A stretch of DNA of 64,000 nt from Erodium maritimum (lineage: Eukaryota; Streptophyta; Magnoliopsida; Geraniales; Geraniaceae). Each line of letters begins with the position of its first letter. Position 1 is the first letter of the stretch. The notes beneath the pieces are model-generated. The model was not told the DNA's origin. It saw only the letters and a list, made by a program, of their open reading frames with translations, and made no database searches. Below are positions 26,327-37,855 of the stretch, in pieces. The position numbers were made by a program, and so were the translations under genes. The stretch is taken from contig OY997589.1 of NCBI GenBank assembly GCA_963921825.1, positions 15,893,735 to 15,957,734 on the forward strand, given 5' to 3'.

Positions 26327-27773
26327 TTGTTCTCTGTACAAGTTTTAAAATCAACCTTTTTCTTTCACATCTCTCGCAAAACTTCTGAAAACCCTAGACT
26401 CTTAGCCCGCCGCCGGTCTCCTCCTCCGCCGGTGACAACTTTGGCTCCCTTGCCAAGTACGTTGCCGGCAGCGGCCTCGTCTCCTCTCCCTTTCTCTCTC
26501 TTTCCTCTTTTTCCCCTTTCCCTTCGTCTCCTTTACATATTCTGCTCGTGTCTGGTCAAGCCCCTGGCCGTCAGAGCTCGTTTCTTCGTTTCGTTGGAGT
26601 CGCTCACTTCCAGATCCGGTCTTCGTTTTGCAGATGCTCTGGTCGGGGTACTATGGCCGGAGGGGGTGGCTTCTCGGCCGGTGAGGTCCTTGTTTTTCGC
26701 TTGGGTGCAATGGTCGGGATCAGTGGCCGGACGGGGTGGTTTCGCGGCCAGTGACGATGTGTCGACCTGGTTTTGCAGGAGCTCTGGCCGAACGGATGGC
26801 TTCTCAGCCGGTGACGTGTATTTCTGGATCTGACTTTGTGCAGGTGTGATTCTGCTCAGACTCGGCGTCCGAGTTTGCTCATGGATGTGGGAGCGTCAAG
26901 GTCCAATGGCTTCGTGATTGTAGTTGGTTGGTGACCGAGGTAAAATCTCCTCCTTGTTCTCTTTCCCCTGCGTTGACATGTTTCGTTTGGGTTGAGGATA
27001 CGTGACAGAGGCTTGGTGTATGGGGGTTCGGCAGGGGATGTTTCTCCTGTTTTGCTGTCTGCATTGGCCTGAAGATCGTCCTTCGTTACCCCCAAGGTGC
27101 TGGGTCATGGTGGTTGAGAGGCCCAGTCGTGGTAGTGGTCGAGGTTCAATCTCGGCCATTGTTCTGTTTCCTCCGACCCTTTGGCTTGATCGATCGGGAC
27201 TTTTAGTGGAGGTTCTTATTTCCTGGTGGAAGTCTCCAGCTTTCGATTGAGGGCCTAGGGGATAGGTTGGTGCTGCCCGTAAGGTTGTTGGGTAGTGGTT
27301 TGTGATCTGGTTACCGAACGATTGGAAGTTCCGAGTAGTTCTTGTCCGGTGTGGATGGGGCTCTACTAGTAATTGGAACCGTTCAATCCTCGCGCTTTGC
27401 TCTCAGATGGAGGAGTCGTTTCATTTTGAAGCAGTACGAGCCGAAAGAGGCCGATGGTTCTGTTGCAGGAATCGAGATCGTTTTGGTCCCTTCGCTGGTA
27501 ACTCAGGTTTAGGTGACGTGGTTCGCGAATAAAGTTACTTCAAGATTTATGAAGTGGTACGAGGGTAGTCTCGAACTTTATCTGTCTTTTGTGGTTTATT
27601 TGTGGGCTGCGTCCCTACTGTTTCTTTTTGTTTTGGTTCTGGCTTGTTGCCTTGTTGCTCTTTTGAGCTGTTTTAGTCTTGGATGATCCATTTCTGAGGT
27701 TGATCTCCTGCCTTGTTTTCCTGACTCAGGAAAGCAAAGGTTAATAAATTTTTGCTTATCAGAAAAAAAATAT
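26327..27773 (+). mobile_element. Non-autonomous LINE-like retroposon with 12-bp target duplication
   Basis: Perfect direct repeats attatattaaca lie at 26315-26326 and 27774-27785. The 3' end reads ttaataaatttttgcttatcag followed by eight A residues, a classic plant LINE tail. The 5' part is GC-rich with ccgccgccgg and repeated ctcggccggtga-like blocks and resembles a LINE 5' UTR. Open frames such as 26159-26833 do not match known proteins and one starts outside the element. About 1.45 kb with no reverse transcriptase, so either an internally deleted LINE or a large SINE-like retroposon. Confidence 0.75.
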
Positions 27774-27785
27774 ATTATATTAACA

Positions 27786-28926
27786 CCAAACTAAACGTGT
27801 TCGCATGAAAAGTTGTCTCATAGTATTTGGATTGTCTCGTTGTGTCACTTTAGTTCATTCTTAGTCATATTCGAGGTATCTTAATTTTCCATTTCCCTTC
27901 ATTTTCTTTCAAGCGATTCTCCTTTACCGTTAATCTTGGAGCTTCTATTTTCGTACTCTCGATGTAAAAAAAAGTTTAGTCAGGCGCTTTGTGTTGGCCT
28001 TGTCGACAGTTGTTAGGACAGACGTTCAATGGATCCAAATCTAAATCCAATACCTAATCAGGGTATATACCAACTCCAGCAGGCTCGCTTCGAATTTTTT
28101 TCCAGGGAATTTAAGAAATTGTTGCAAACTATGAATTTGGAGGTATATAATGTATGGGAGAAGCAGTCGATTGAGAGCATCTACAAGAGACGCATATTTC
28201 TCATTGAATGCAAGCCAATGAGGAGCTCGTCGCTCATCGTCGAGTAAGTATACAAGAAGCAAGTTCAACGATGTGGCCCAGAAATTAAGAAAAGATAGTC
28301 AACGACTATATACATTATTGCCTCTTCAAGCTATTTTTTTACATAGCCTTTCTTATTTATTTTAAGGAAAGTCGAAGAACCTACCCTCTCCTGATTTTAT
28401 TTGAAATGAATTTCAATCTTTCGTTTAGTGTGTCAAGTACTAAAAAATTTAACTAACAATTCTTTGATAAATTGGGAGATGAGTTGATAAATAATTTCAT
28501 AGGATATGTTTCATGAATGATTGTGCTCCTAGAAACTCCAAGCTACAGACGGAATATCGTGAGATGTACGATGAATATTTTTTACTTATTTTTTAAAATG
28601 AGTTTATATACATTGTGTTGTGCGGTCGAAAAAGGAATAGGTTTTTGGTTTTGATGTAAGACGAAAGAAACTCTATTAATATCGACAAATCATGTGTGAC
28701 AATAGGATAAAATGGAAGAATAGCAACAACAATTTCTCTTTTAAATTTATTTCAGTTTTCTCCATTTCAGTATTACTTGAACTCACGCCCTCTTTTCATC
28801 ATTCCTATTGCTTTTAGCCTTTATCTCCCTTCTATATGATGAGAACGACCAAATAGAAAAGTCTTTTCCGAGAGATTGATGACGCGAATCAAGCACACTT
28901 TGGAAGACCATACATTAAGTAATTGT
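27786..28926. other. Intergenic; one unrecognised 72-codon frame
   Basis: AT-rich. A plus-strand frame at 28029-28247 (starts MDPNLNPIPNQGIYQLQQAR) has ordinary amino-acid composition but I recognise no domain and there is no sign of flanking exons. Otherwise nothing is seen. Confidence 0.35.
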
Positions 28927-29271
28927 TGTCGTGAAACTCGTGTTTATAAGATCGAGTTTGGATGGAACAAACACCAAGACACTAATGGCCCAAAGTAATA
29001 CAAAAGTTGGTTTCTACGTGTTGGTTACCGAGCAAACAAGAAAGAACACTTGAGAGTTGGAGAGTAGAGAGAATTTTTATTCATATCTTGAAAGTGTCTT
29101 ACAAGAAGTGTGGTGTTTGTCGAAATTGTATATTACAAGGAGGGGTTGATACATATATTTATAGAAGCCAACAAGTGATGAGGGATTGCCACATAACCCT
29201 TTACATGCAAGAAGTGGTGCCATGTAAATTGTGGTGGCCACACATGGCATACACATGCCATTTCCACAACA
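28927..29271 (-). repeat. Copia 3' LTR
   Basis: A 345-bp copy with TG...CA ends (plus-strand start tgtcgtgaaactcgtg, end catttccacaaca). Pairs with 47524-47868. A gene-like poly-pyrimidine block (the complement of the polypurine tract) follows on its right side. Confidence 0.9.
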
Positions 29272-29502
29272 CCCCCCTGGACACCACAATGTGTTTCAAG
29301 TTAAAATTGCCTCGTAAAAAACCTACTCAAGAAAATCCGGTGGGATAAAATCTGCGAGGAAAAGAGTGCAACGCACAAAATGTGCTTGAAGTTGTGCTTG
29401 TTGCTACCTCGTTAAAAATCTTTCCAAGAAAACCATGTGTGACAAAACTTATTTTTTGATAGGCAATGAATTTATTACGTCAGGATTCCAAGATGGAAAC
29501 CC

Positions 29503-30134
29503 GTCACGCCCCAAATCCGGTTTGCCGAACTCGAGACGTGAACTGAAATAGAATAAAACAATAATAATAAAAAGAAATTGACGAATTTAAAACTCCAAAA
29601 ATTAGTTCCAAATCAAAAATAAAATACTGCGAGTCAACGCTCAAATCCAAATAACTGAATACAAGGTTTAGTTCATAAAAGATAGTACGTCTCTACTAAA
29701 TAACTAAACCCTGGACTCTCGAGGAGCTCCCAAGATCTGAGACGTCCTCTACACCGACTCACCATCGAAACGTGTAAAACAATAAAAACAGAGGGGGTGA
29801 GCTTTCGCTTAGTAGGAAAAAGTAGTAAAGGGAAAGGGCTCCCGCTCCGTTACCAGAAATACTCGATTAGTAATTCTTACCAAAGACTGAGAACATAAAT
29901 AGAAACCAGCAGGAACACCCAATATCGATAATAGCACCAAATTAAATAAACAAACGAGCAACAAGACATTATACTACTAAGACCACTACTAACGTTACTC
30001 AGATTCGATATCACATAACATAAGACAAGTACCCAGGATAATCTGATCATCACGCATAACTCAACACTACATCATACCGGAATACCCATCGGTCTAGATG
30101 TCTTCCCGGACACACATCATCGGGGTGAAACAAA
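29503..30134 (-). mobile_element. Long LTR family, copy 4 (3' half only) inside the LINE 3' UTR
   Basis: The plus-strand start gtcacgccccaaatccggtt is the complement of the LTR end in copies 1 and 3. Further in are ggggtgagc...gcttagtagg and, near 30060-30134, one minisatellite unit like that of copy 3 (complement of caccccgatg...gtgtccgggaag). The 5' two thirds are missing and the border near 30134 is abrupt. No target duplication was found. Confidence 0.75.
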
Positions 30135-30209
30135 GACCTCAACGAAGCTACAACCAAATAAAAGAAACAACAAAAACCAGCAAGGAAAAATAAACAAACA
30201 TGAAACCGA

Positions 30210-33200
30210 TTACCCCCCTGCGGCTAACCTCCCGCGCCTTCCCCGAATACACGAACACGGGTCCACGGTCAACTGCTCGAATGAAACATCAGGCAAAAGA
30301 TCTCCTGCCATCCGGGTTAAACTGAAAGCATGCAGCTTCAACTTCTCAAAAACCTCAATCACAGACAAAGAGCAGTTTCTGAAAACCACATCATTTCGCT
30401 GCAACCACAAATGCCAGCAAGTCAAATAACATATTTTCAACTAAGTTGAGCCACCCAAAATTTCAGCCTCCAACGCCCAGCCCTCACAAGCTAACTGAAA
30501 CGAAAACGACATCGCCCATAACAGCGACCACCACGAGAATACCATTCCCCATAAACTCCAATAGTACACACAATGCAGTAACAGGTGCTCCAAGTCCTCA
30601 AAACATGACTTGCAGAAGTAACACATCATAGCATTCAACGAGATTCTGCAACCCCGAGCCTCAAGAAAAGACATAGTAAGGACAGATGAGTGTAAGGCCA
30701 ACCACATAAACATACTAAACTTCGGGGGAAGACCCTTTATCCATAAGAACGTAGCCCAACTTACCACCTCAAAAGATGGAGTAATCAGCTTATACACCGT
30801 CCCTACCGAAAAACGGGGGCCTTTAACCCAAATCAACCTGTCAGGCACATCAATTAACCGAACTGAAAACAGTAACCCTTTAAGCGCCACCTCCTCCCCC
30901 AGTTCACGGTCAAAAAGATCCCTCCTGAACAACAACACCCACTGACCCTCTCTCCAATAATCATGGACCGAAACTTCCTGATCAAACGCAACAATAAACA
31001 ACTGCGGAAATCTGAAACAAAAAGCTTCATCCCCGAGCCAAACATCGTCCCAAAATCTCACCCTCAACCCATTCCCCACCTTCTAGTGAATACCCTGACC
31101 TCCGAAGAGAGTGAGAAAGCGCGGATCACTGGCCAAACTCATAATATGGCTAGACATGAACGAGCTACCCGATTTATCTAATTTCATAAGATCCCAATCA
31201 CCCGGGTTCCACCTGAATTTATCACAAATCAGGTGCTTTCAAAGAGATTTTTCGTCTTCAGCGAATCTCCAAAACCACTTAGCCAAAAGGCTTAAATTCA
31301 CCTCTTCCAATCTTCTGAGACCCAAGCCGCCCTCTGCCTTCGGCCGACACACCTTATCCCACCTGACTTTATGTATTACTCTCCTTGCCATGCTATGTGA
31401 CCAAAGAAACCGACGTTGTAACCGTTCAAGTTTAAGGATCACTGTCTTTGGAGCCTGAAAAATACTCATGTAGAAAACTAGAAGAGCAGCCAAAGTAGAT
31501 TTAAGCAGAACCACCCGACCCACTATATTCAAGGTTTTTGCTTTCCACCCGTTTAGATACTTCCGTACTCGATTAAAAACAGGTTCCCAGAAACTAACCC
31601 CTTTAGGGCTGAGCCCCAATTGGAAAACCAAATACGGAATAGGCAAATCACATACCTCACACCCCATAATAGACGAGATCAGCTCCTCTGACAAAGTAAA
31701 CTCATTCAGAAGCACCACTTTTGATTTTTCATAATTAATCTTGAGGCCCGAAATGGATTGGAATAAATCCAAAACATACTTCACATTCCGCAGCGCCGCC
31801 TCTTCCCCTCAAATAAACAGGATAGTATCGTCCGCAAACTGTAAATGAGAGACCACTAGGCCATTCCTCCCCACCTTGACCCCATTAAAATCACTATCGC
31901 GGATACCGTCCATCAACATTTGATGTAAACCTTTAGCTACTAAAAGAAACAGAAAAGGCGATAGAGGACATCCCTGCCGGATACCATTTTCTGTTGCAAA
32001 ATCCGCACTAGGTGCCCCATTAATCAATACTGACAAATTAGCCCGAAAACAGCTCGCCATCCACATTCTCCACTGCTCATTAAAACCCATAATGCTCATC
32101 ACATCCAAGAGATACGACGAACTGACCTTGTCGTATGCCTTTTCGAAATCGAGCTTCAGAATCACTGCCTCCTTCTTGGACTTTTTCACTTCAGGGATCA
32201 CTTCTGAGGCAATAAGTACCCCATCCACAAGCTGTCTACCTGCAATGAACCCGCTCTGAGTGTCACTAATTAAATCAGGTAGAACCTTTTTGAGCCTGTT
32301 CGCCAAAAGCTTCGCCAAAATTTTGTACGAACCCGATATTAAGCTAATCGGCCTAAAGTCATCAAAAGTTTCTGGGCTTGAAATCTTGGGAATTAAGACC
32401 ATGAAAACCGAGCTGAGGCCTTTCCCGAACACCCCTGTATTGTGAAACTCTTCTGCAAATCTCAACACATCATCTTTGATCACCTCCCAACAAGATTTGA
32501 AAAACAACATCGAAAAACCGTCCGACCCAGGTGCCTTATTGTTCCCACAATCCGATAAAGCACTAAAAATCTCATCAGCTAAAAAAGAACCTCCAAACCG
32601 GAGGCTTGAATCACAAACAGGCCCTTAAACTGGAAAGCTGGAATCCGAAAAGGAGCCTCCGGAGGCTTGGCAAATCTCTCTCGGAAATGAATTACTGCTT
32701 GACACTTAATCTGAACCGGATCCGAAAAACATGTCTCCCCCACCCGAATTAAATGTATCTTGTTCGAAGAAGTATTAAAATTTTCCAGCCGATGATAGAA
32801 CTTCGAACACTGTTCACCCTCCATAAACCATTTAAACCTAGCCTTCTAAGCCCAAATTCTGGCTAACAATTTATGCTTCTCAAATAGTGAAACTTTTAGA
32901 AGCGACCACTGAATGCATTCTGCCCTTGTCAAAGGTCGAGAGTCTATGATCCTGTCCAAACCGTCAATTGCAGCGTTCAATTCCACCACTTCTTTGTCTA
33001 CCCTGCCAACAACTTCATTGTTCCACACCTGCAAAGCTCTTCTCAAACAGTTTATCTTCTTCCATAAAATATAACTGGGACCCCCTTGCACTATAAAATT
33101 TTCCCACTGTTCGTTAACAAACTCAAAAAAAGCAGGGTGAGACGTCCAAACATTGAGAAACCGAATAGGCTTCGGTCCCCAATTTACCATCTGAGACTCC

Positions 33201-33884
33201 CATACAACCGGCTTGTGATCAAATAATTCCCTGGGTAGCGTTTTTTGAATCAAACTCGGCAAACAGGCCAACAGATCAGCCGATATCAAAAATCGGTCCA
33301 AACGGGAAGCTTTGGAAGCGGGACCATACCATGAGAATTTGCTACCCGCCAACGGTAAATCACAAACCGCTAAATCAAAGATGAAATCTCTAAAAGCCTC
33401 ATTGTCAGGCACTAAAAATTTACAATTTGCACGCTCTTCGCGAACACACAGTATTAAAATCACATCCCAATAACAAACAGTCATCGAAAGTGGAATTAGC
33501 ATCAGCTATCTTATTCCATAAAGCCACACGATCACCACTATCACAATGTGCATAAATATTCAGCACAGTCAGGGGAATCGAGTCAGCACGCAACGTACCT
33601 TTCCAAACTAACACTTGCTCAATGGCAAAAGTATTAATCACTGAAAAAACCGCCACCTTCCACACCAACAACACCCCTCCTGAAGCTCCAACAGAAGGTA
33701 CAAAATCTGACTCCCATCCCTACGAAAAACCACAACTTCGTAAAATAAAGGGAGGCATTTCTTCTCTCTTCGTTTCCTGAAACAAAACCATGTCGGGGAT
33801 TTTCCTAGCCAAGGCCACCCTGATACTCCGTCTCTTTTGGACGACATTCACCCCCCTCACGTTCCAGGAGATGAATTTCACCAT
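30210..33884 (-). pseudogene. LINE ORF2: endonuclease, reverse transcriptase, zf-RVT (broken)
   Basis: ORF2 starts at about 33884 with MVKFISWNVRGVNVVQKRR, the first motif of the LINE apurinic-type endonuclease, and LGCDFNTV follows near 33440-33480. The reverse transcriptase runs from about 32820 to 31200: FRPISLISGSYKILAKLLANR, SGFIAGRQLVDG, LDFEKAYDKV, NGIRQGCPLSPFLFLL and the catalytic FADD near 31822. Then GLGLRRLEEVNLSLLAKW, and the zinc-binding domain at 30441-31079 (CYFCKSCFEDLEHLLLHC). The C-terminus ends at 30210. Frames change near 33640, 33500, 32840, 32510, 31790 and 31080 and there are in-frame stops, so no active protein is made. In live elements this protein nicks the target and primes reverse transcription there. 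Confidence 0.85.
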
Positions 33885-33894
33885 AAATTATGGG

Positions 33895-35279
33895 TTAAAA
33901 AGGTAAAGAAGCAGGGAGAGAATCCTCCTCTTTTACTCCCTCACTCGAACTAAAATCGTCAGAGTCGTCTTGAAACTCTGGGTCCACCGAATCACCAAGC
34001 TCGAAATCAAGAGCTTCAATTTGATCTGTCGCGTCAGGGTGACCAACTATAACAATCTGACTAGCCTTGATGATTTTCCAATTTTTCTCACGATCTGTGT
34101 TTTCCTTGCCAATAGAAAGTCCACGAGCAGTGTAGGAACGGAAAACATAATTAGGTTTGCTCAACTTGAGTAAGTTACATCCTATAAAACCTCCAGCCCG
34201 AGAAGCTTGAGACCCATGCAAGGATGGACTTGGACTCTGATTTGGCGATTCCGAAGCCTTACTCACCAGAGTTGAAAAACGCAATACACCTTTGCCTTTC
34301 AAAGCAGCCTCAGGAGGCTGAAAATCAGAACTGTCCTGCGAGATCACAACATCCATGTATCCTACAGAATTCATCCCCTTGTCCGGTTCCCTTGTAGGAA
34401 TCTCAGCAGATACTATCCTGGCCATCTCAACGTGATACAACTTGCCATCACACTCCAAAATACGAGAGAACAAAGCAGCAGAAGAAGCCATGTGTAACAG
34501 AAAGAAATTACAGTCAAGCCTCGATGAAGTTTCGTCACGTAAGGACATCACAAAGGTTTCAATAGAGCTACCAATATCTCGGAACGTAGACATACACCAC
34601 CCCGAAATCGGGATACCCGATACTTTTACCCAAGAAAAACCACCCTCCCTATTCAACCAATCCTTGGCTCGATCAAACAGTAAAAAATCAGCAGAGCACC
34701 AATTCAAGTTGGAATTCAAGATACCTAACAGAATGTCCTGATCAGAAGGCAAGAACAAGAACACCATATTGCCCAGATAGCGAAATTGAAGATCCAGCGT
34801 AGCTTCCTTGTTGATCCGCTCTCGCTGTTCAGCAATTGTCAAATCCTCCCTTGCCACTCCCAACACACTAGCTTCAATCCAAGGCGAGAGGTAATTGGAC
34901 CTAGTGCCACTAATCGTTAGAGTCGGTTTAGAGCTCTTAGTGGATTTAACATGCTCTTTCTGGTCCACCACTTTCGGTCTCCAAACCTATTTCACTGCTT
35001 GTCTACCTAGTCTTTTGTTCAAACTTTTTGGCAGGCAATAGACATGAAAATCTTATGTCCCTCCCACATACAACCATTGCAAGCTTTCGACAAAATAGAC
35101 GCCTCCTCTTTAGAACGAACCGAAACAAAACCAAAGAATCTCCCACCCACATTACGTCTCTTGCACACATATACCCTGAACATCGGGGTAATTTCCTCTA
35201 ACCAAATCCTCAGCTTCAAGCAATTTGTATCTGGAGGGAGGTTGCATATGAAGATTTTACACGGCTCCAATGGCTTCAC
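33895..35279 (-). pseudogene. LINE ORF1 with RRM-like RNA-binding domain (broken)
   Basis: The 5' part (35019-35279) reads KIFICNLPPDTNCLKLRIWL ... GRFFGFVSVRSKEEASIL, with both RNP-like motifs of an RNA recognition motif. After a stop and frame change, 33895-34971 (358 codons) gives a basic/acidic protein with a DUF4283-like central part (FLFLPSDQDILLGILN ... GGFSWVKVSGIPISGW). The stop at 33895 is only about 10 bases before the ORF2 ATG, the usual close spacing. In its family ORF1 binds the LINE RNA. The internal stop at the RRM border makes it non-functional unless my frame reading there is wrong. Confidence 0.75.
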
Positions 35280-35775
35280 ATTTCCAGAAAGCCTCCCACC
35301 ATTTACAATCGGCTGCGATGAGTTCGTAGAGGCCGACCCTATCGCACCTCCTTCCTGTCGTGCCCTTGTCCTTGCCTTGATTCCTTCCCGTCAACTCACT
35401 AAGCTGTCAATCGACACTTGGGTTGAGTCTTCCAATCTATAAATCACCGAAGCCAACTTGGGCACTCGTATAACCTTCCCTTCTACGATTTTCTCATGAT
35501 AACCCGGTTTAGAGGATCACGTCATTGAACCTCCTGAAACCTTCTTCCGCTCCGAATTATGGATCCACAACACTTATTCTTTCAGCAACATACAGCTTCC
35601 CAAGAGATGCTATCGAACCACTTCAGGTTCAACTCCGTCGTGGTGCGACGGAGAAGCACCGGCGAAGGTAACCCTAGTGAAGAATCGCGGATCGCCCAAA
35701 TTTGCTTACATGCACCGCGCGTTCAACATACAATTCTATCTATTATGCTTTCCAAGTCTATGTGTGACAAAACTT

Positions 35776-36397
35776 GGATAAGGGAAAAAGAGTATAGTAC
35801 GCAAAACTTGTCTCCCCTTGATGACAAGCAGAGTTATATTGGTTGTTTGGCTGAGTCGACACTTCCTGATCTTGAATATTAACTTCTTAACAAGTGGATG
35901 TCAGAAAAGTCATATCGAGTAGAGTGTTTATTCCATTTACTCACTTCTGGTGAGATGGACATGCATAACAACTGGCTCGTTAAAAACCTTTCCAGGAAAA
36001 CCTCGTGGGACAAAACCTGAATAAGGGAAAAAGAGTGTAGTGCACGGAAACATACTCCCCCTGATTGTCGCTCCCCCTGAAGACCGACTAAGTAATCTCG
36101 TTTGCTTGCGAAGTCAACTCATATTATCTTGTACACGGATTTTCCAAAAAAACTGATGTTGCCCAAATTTTAGTGAACAAACCTACAAGATTTTCACCAC
36201 GTGATTCTGATTGACGTCAATCTCATGACTCTTCTAGAGTTCATGTACCAAGGATTTATGAGCAGCTAATGGTTGCAACCATAACACTAAACACTGAATA
36301 CTGTCTTCCCAAAACTATAATAGTCCGGGGACATGCTTTGTAGATCTACTTCTAAGTCAAAATCGATAATTCGCTTCTGAGCTTAAAATTGGCTAGC
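35776..36397 (-). pseudogene. Copia 3' pol remnant (RNase H end) and polypurine-side spacer
   Basis: The minus strand near 36100-36240 reads NLVGLFTKIWATSVF with frame breaks, matching the LADLFTKALP motif at the RNase H end of plant copia elements. The region 35780-36080 has two copies of the plant copia 3' spacer pattern (cgttaaaaacc.ttccaggaaaacc, gggacaaaacc, agggaaaaagagt and ctccccctgat), the downstream part of which is the sequence split by the LINE. Confidence 0.65.
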
Positions 36398-36423
36398 ACA
36401 TTCACTACGAACTTTCTGTCATG

Positions 36424-36623
36424 GTCGTGCCCGTAGAAGGTCCCGTAGAAGGTCCCGCATCGCTCCTCATGTCCTCACCGACAGGAGTACCCTGCGCCTC
36501 AGCGTACTCGGCGGGCTCAACGGTGGGTACCCGTCCTGGTGTCCCCGCTGACCGTCCCCGCCTGCCTCGCGTGGGCGCTCGTCCCCGTGCCACTGCTACT
36601 CTTCCTCGTCTGCCACGAGCCAT
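36424..36623 (-). pseudogene. Start of a gag-like ORF, truncated
   Basis: Translates as MARGRRGRVAVARGRAPTRG followed by a Pro/Ser/Thr/Glu-rich part. An Arg/Gly-rich start like this is common for Gag of plant Ty3/gypsy elements, which forms the RNA-packaging particle. About 66 codons remain before the element breaks off; the open frame continues a few codons into host sequence to 36405. The capsid and zinc knuckle parts are missing. Confidence 0.5.
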
Positions 36624-36924
36624 AAGTAGGTATCATCTGCACGGATACACGCAAACGTTTAGTTTGCGAATTTATATAACGAAGACAACCTCAAGAGACC
36701 AGCGTTCACACGGTCTACATTTACTCCAACGTGCTTATCACTAACGCGTCACACCGCTCACGCTATTAATACTTTAAATATTAGTATTTGTAAAAGAAAC
36801 CTAAAATAGACCGCACCACTGTGCACCAAAACACGCGACGACAAACCTGACCACCCAACGAAACAACAACAACAACAAAATTTGAAAGCGGCTCACTGGA
36901 CCAGGCCGGCACATGACCCGGGCC

Positions 36925-37145
36925 GTACCACCTTCCGGGCCGGTAACCAAGCCGGGTCGTACCACCTTCCGGGCCGGCACCCAGGGCGTGTCGTGCCCCT
37001 TACAGGGCCGGCACCCAAACCGTGCCGTGCTTTCTACCGGGCCGGCACCTACGCCGTGCGGTGCCACCTACCGGGCTGACACCCAGGCTGTGCCGTGCCA
37101 CCTACCGGGCCGGCTCCCCGTCCTGCCCATTTCACCTTCCGGGCC
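36925..37145. repeat. GC-rich ~39-bp tandem array in the leader
   Basis: About six units built on ccgggccggcaccc followed by a gccgtgc-type block. Lies between gag and the primer site of the truncated element. Confidence 0.85.
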
Positions 37146-37344
37146 AAACCAGTGACCCAATCTCGTAGCGGTGATGATTTCACACTACGTACACCCGCTA
37201 TGTCTATCTTAGGTCATTCGTAACTTTCCCTGCTAATAGCGACCCGTACATTAGTACGTCGCAGACAATCGACCACTAAGCATATAACACCTGTACGACA
37301 ACTCAAGATCGACCTCAATCATAAGCAAACACGGCCAAGCAACA

Positions 37345-37492
37345 ACAACACACGCCCACCGGGCCAACCAAAGTCACACACGCCCACAGGGCCAACCAAA
37401 GCTCCACAACACGCCCACCGGGCCAACATAAACAAAGCACGCCCACAGGGCCAACCAAAACTCCACAACACGCCCACCGGGCCAATCAATTC
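37345..37492. repeat. ~34-bp tandem array in the leader
   Basis: Five units of cacgcccaccgggccaac/cacgcccacagggccaac with a variable aaagctccacaa spacer. The two core variants (ccgg and cagg) alternate. Confidence 0.85.
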
Positions 37493-37840
37493 AAAAACTT
37501 TCTCCTTTTCATTACAAAACCCCATTTCTTAACATCAGGTAGTTACAACCCGGTCCAGGCGTCCCCGAACTACATTGTACTCACTTGACGTCAACACCGT
37601 CACGCTCGACCACAGGGGCGCCCCTGAGTCGAGTCGCGACAGCTTAAAAACTTTTCACGCAGCAACACACAAACAACATGCTAGTAACCCCGTACTGCAC
37701 ATACACACAAACACAAGCAGGACTCACAACACAACGGGTCTACACACGGTTCCCGACCTGCGTACCCAACGTACGACGGGACTTCACCGACTCGACTCTC
37801 CCCACCTAATTGACATACAGTCCGAAGTGTGAAACCTCGA

Positions 37841-37852
37841 GCTCTGATACCA
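37841..37852 (-). other. Primer-binding site for tRNA-iMet
   Basis: The minus strand reads tggtatcagagc, the complement of the 3' end of plant initiator methionine tRNA, starting 3 nt after the LTR end. It proves the orientation and that the 37856-41263 segment is a 5' LTR. Confidence 0.9.
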
Positions 37853-37855
37853 AGC

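Larger units (their letters stand above)
29451..35759 (-). mobile_element. LINE (L1-type, RRM ORF1), full-length but decayed
   Basis: Flanked by a perfect 16-bp target duplication, atgtgtgacaaaactt at 29435-29450 and 35760-35775. The A-tail (complement of attttttgat at 29451) preceded by taataaattcattgcctatc marks the 3' end on the minus strand. Order from 5' to 3': UTR, ORF1 with RRM, ORF2 with endonuclease, reverse transcriptase and zinc-binding C-terminus, then a 3' UTR that contains a long-LTR fragment (29503-30134). All reading frames are broken. It sits in the 3' part of the copia element, which reads through when the LINE is removed. Confidence 0.9.

Noticed and set aside
26159-26833. 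224-codon plus-strand frame
   Set aside because: It starts outside the retroposon's target duplication and crosses into its UTR-like part, so it is not a natural gene.
37841-37852. Possible tRNA gene fragment
   Set aside because: Only the 12-nt primer-site complement is present, with no cloverleaf.
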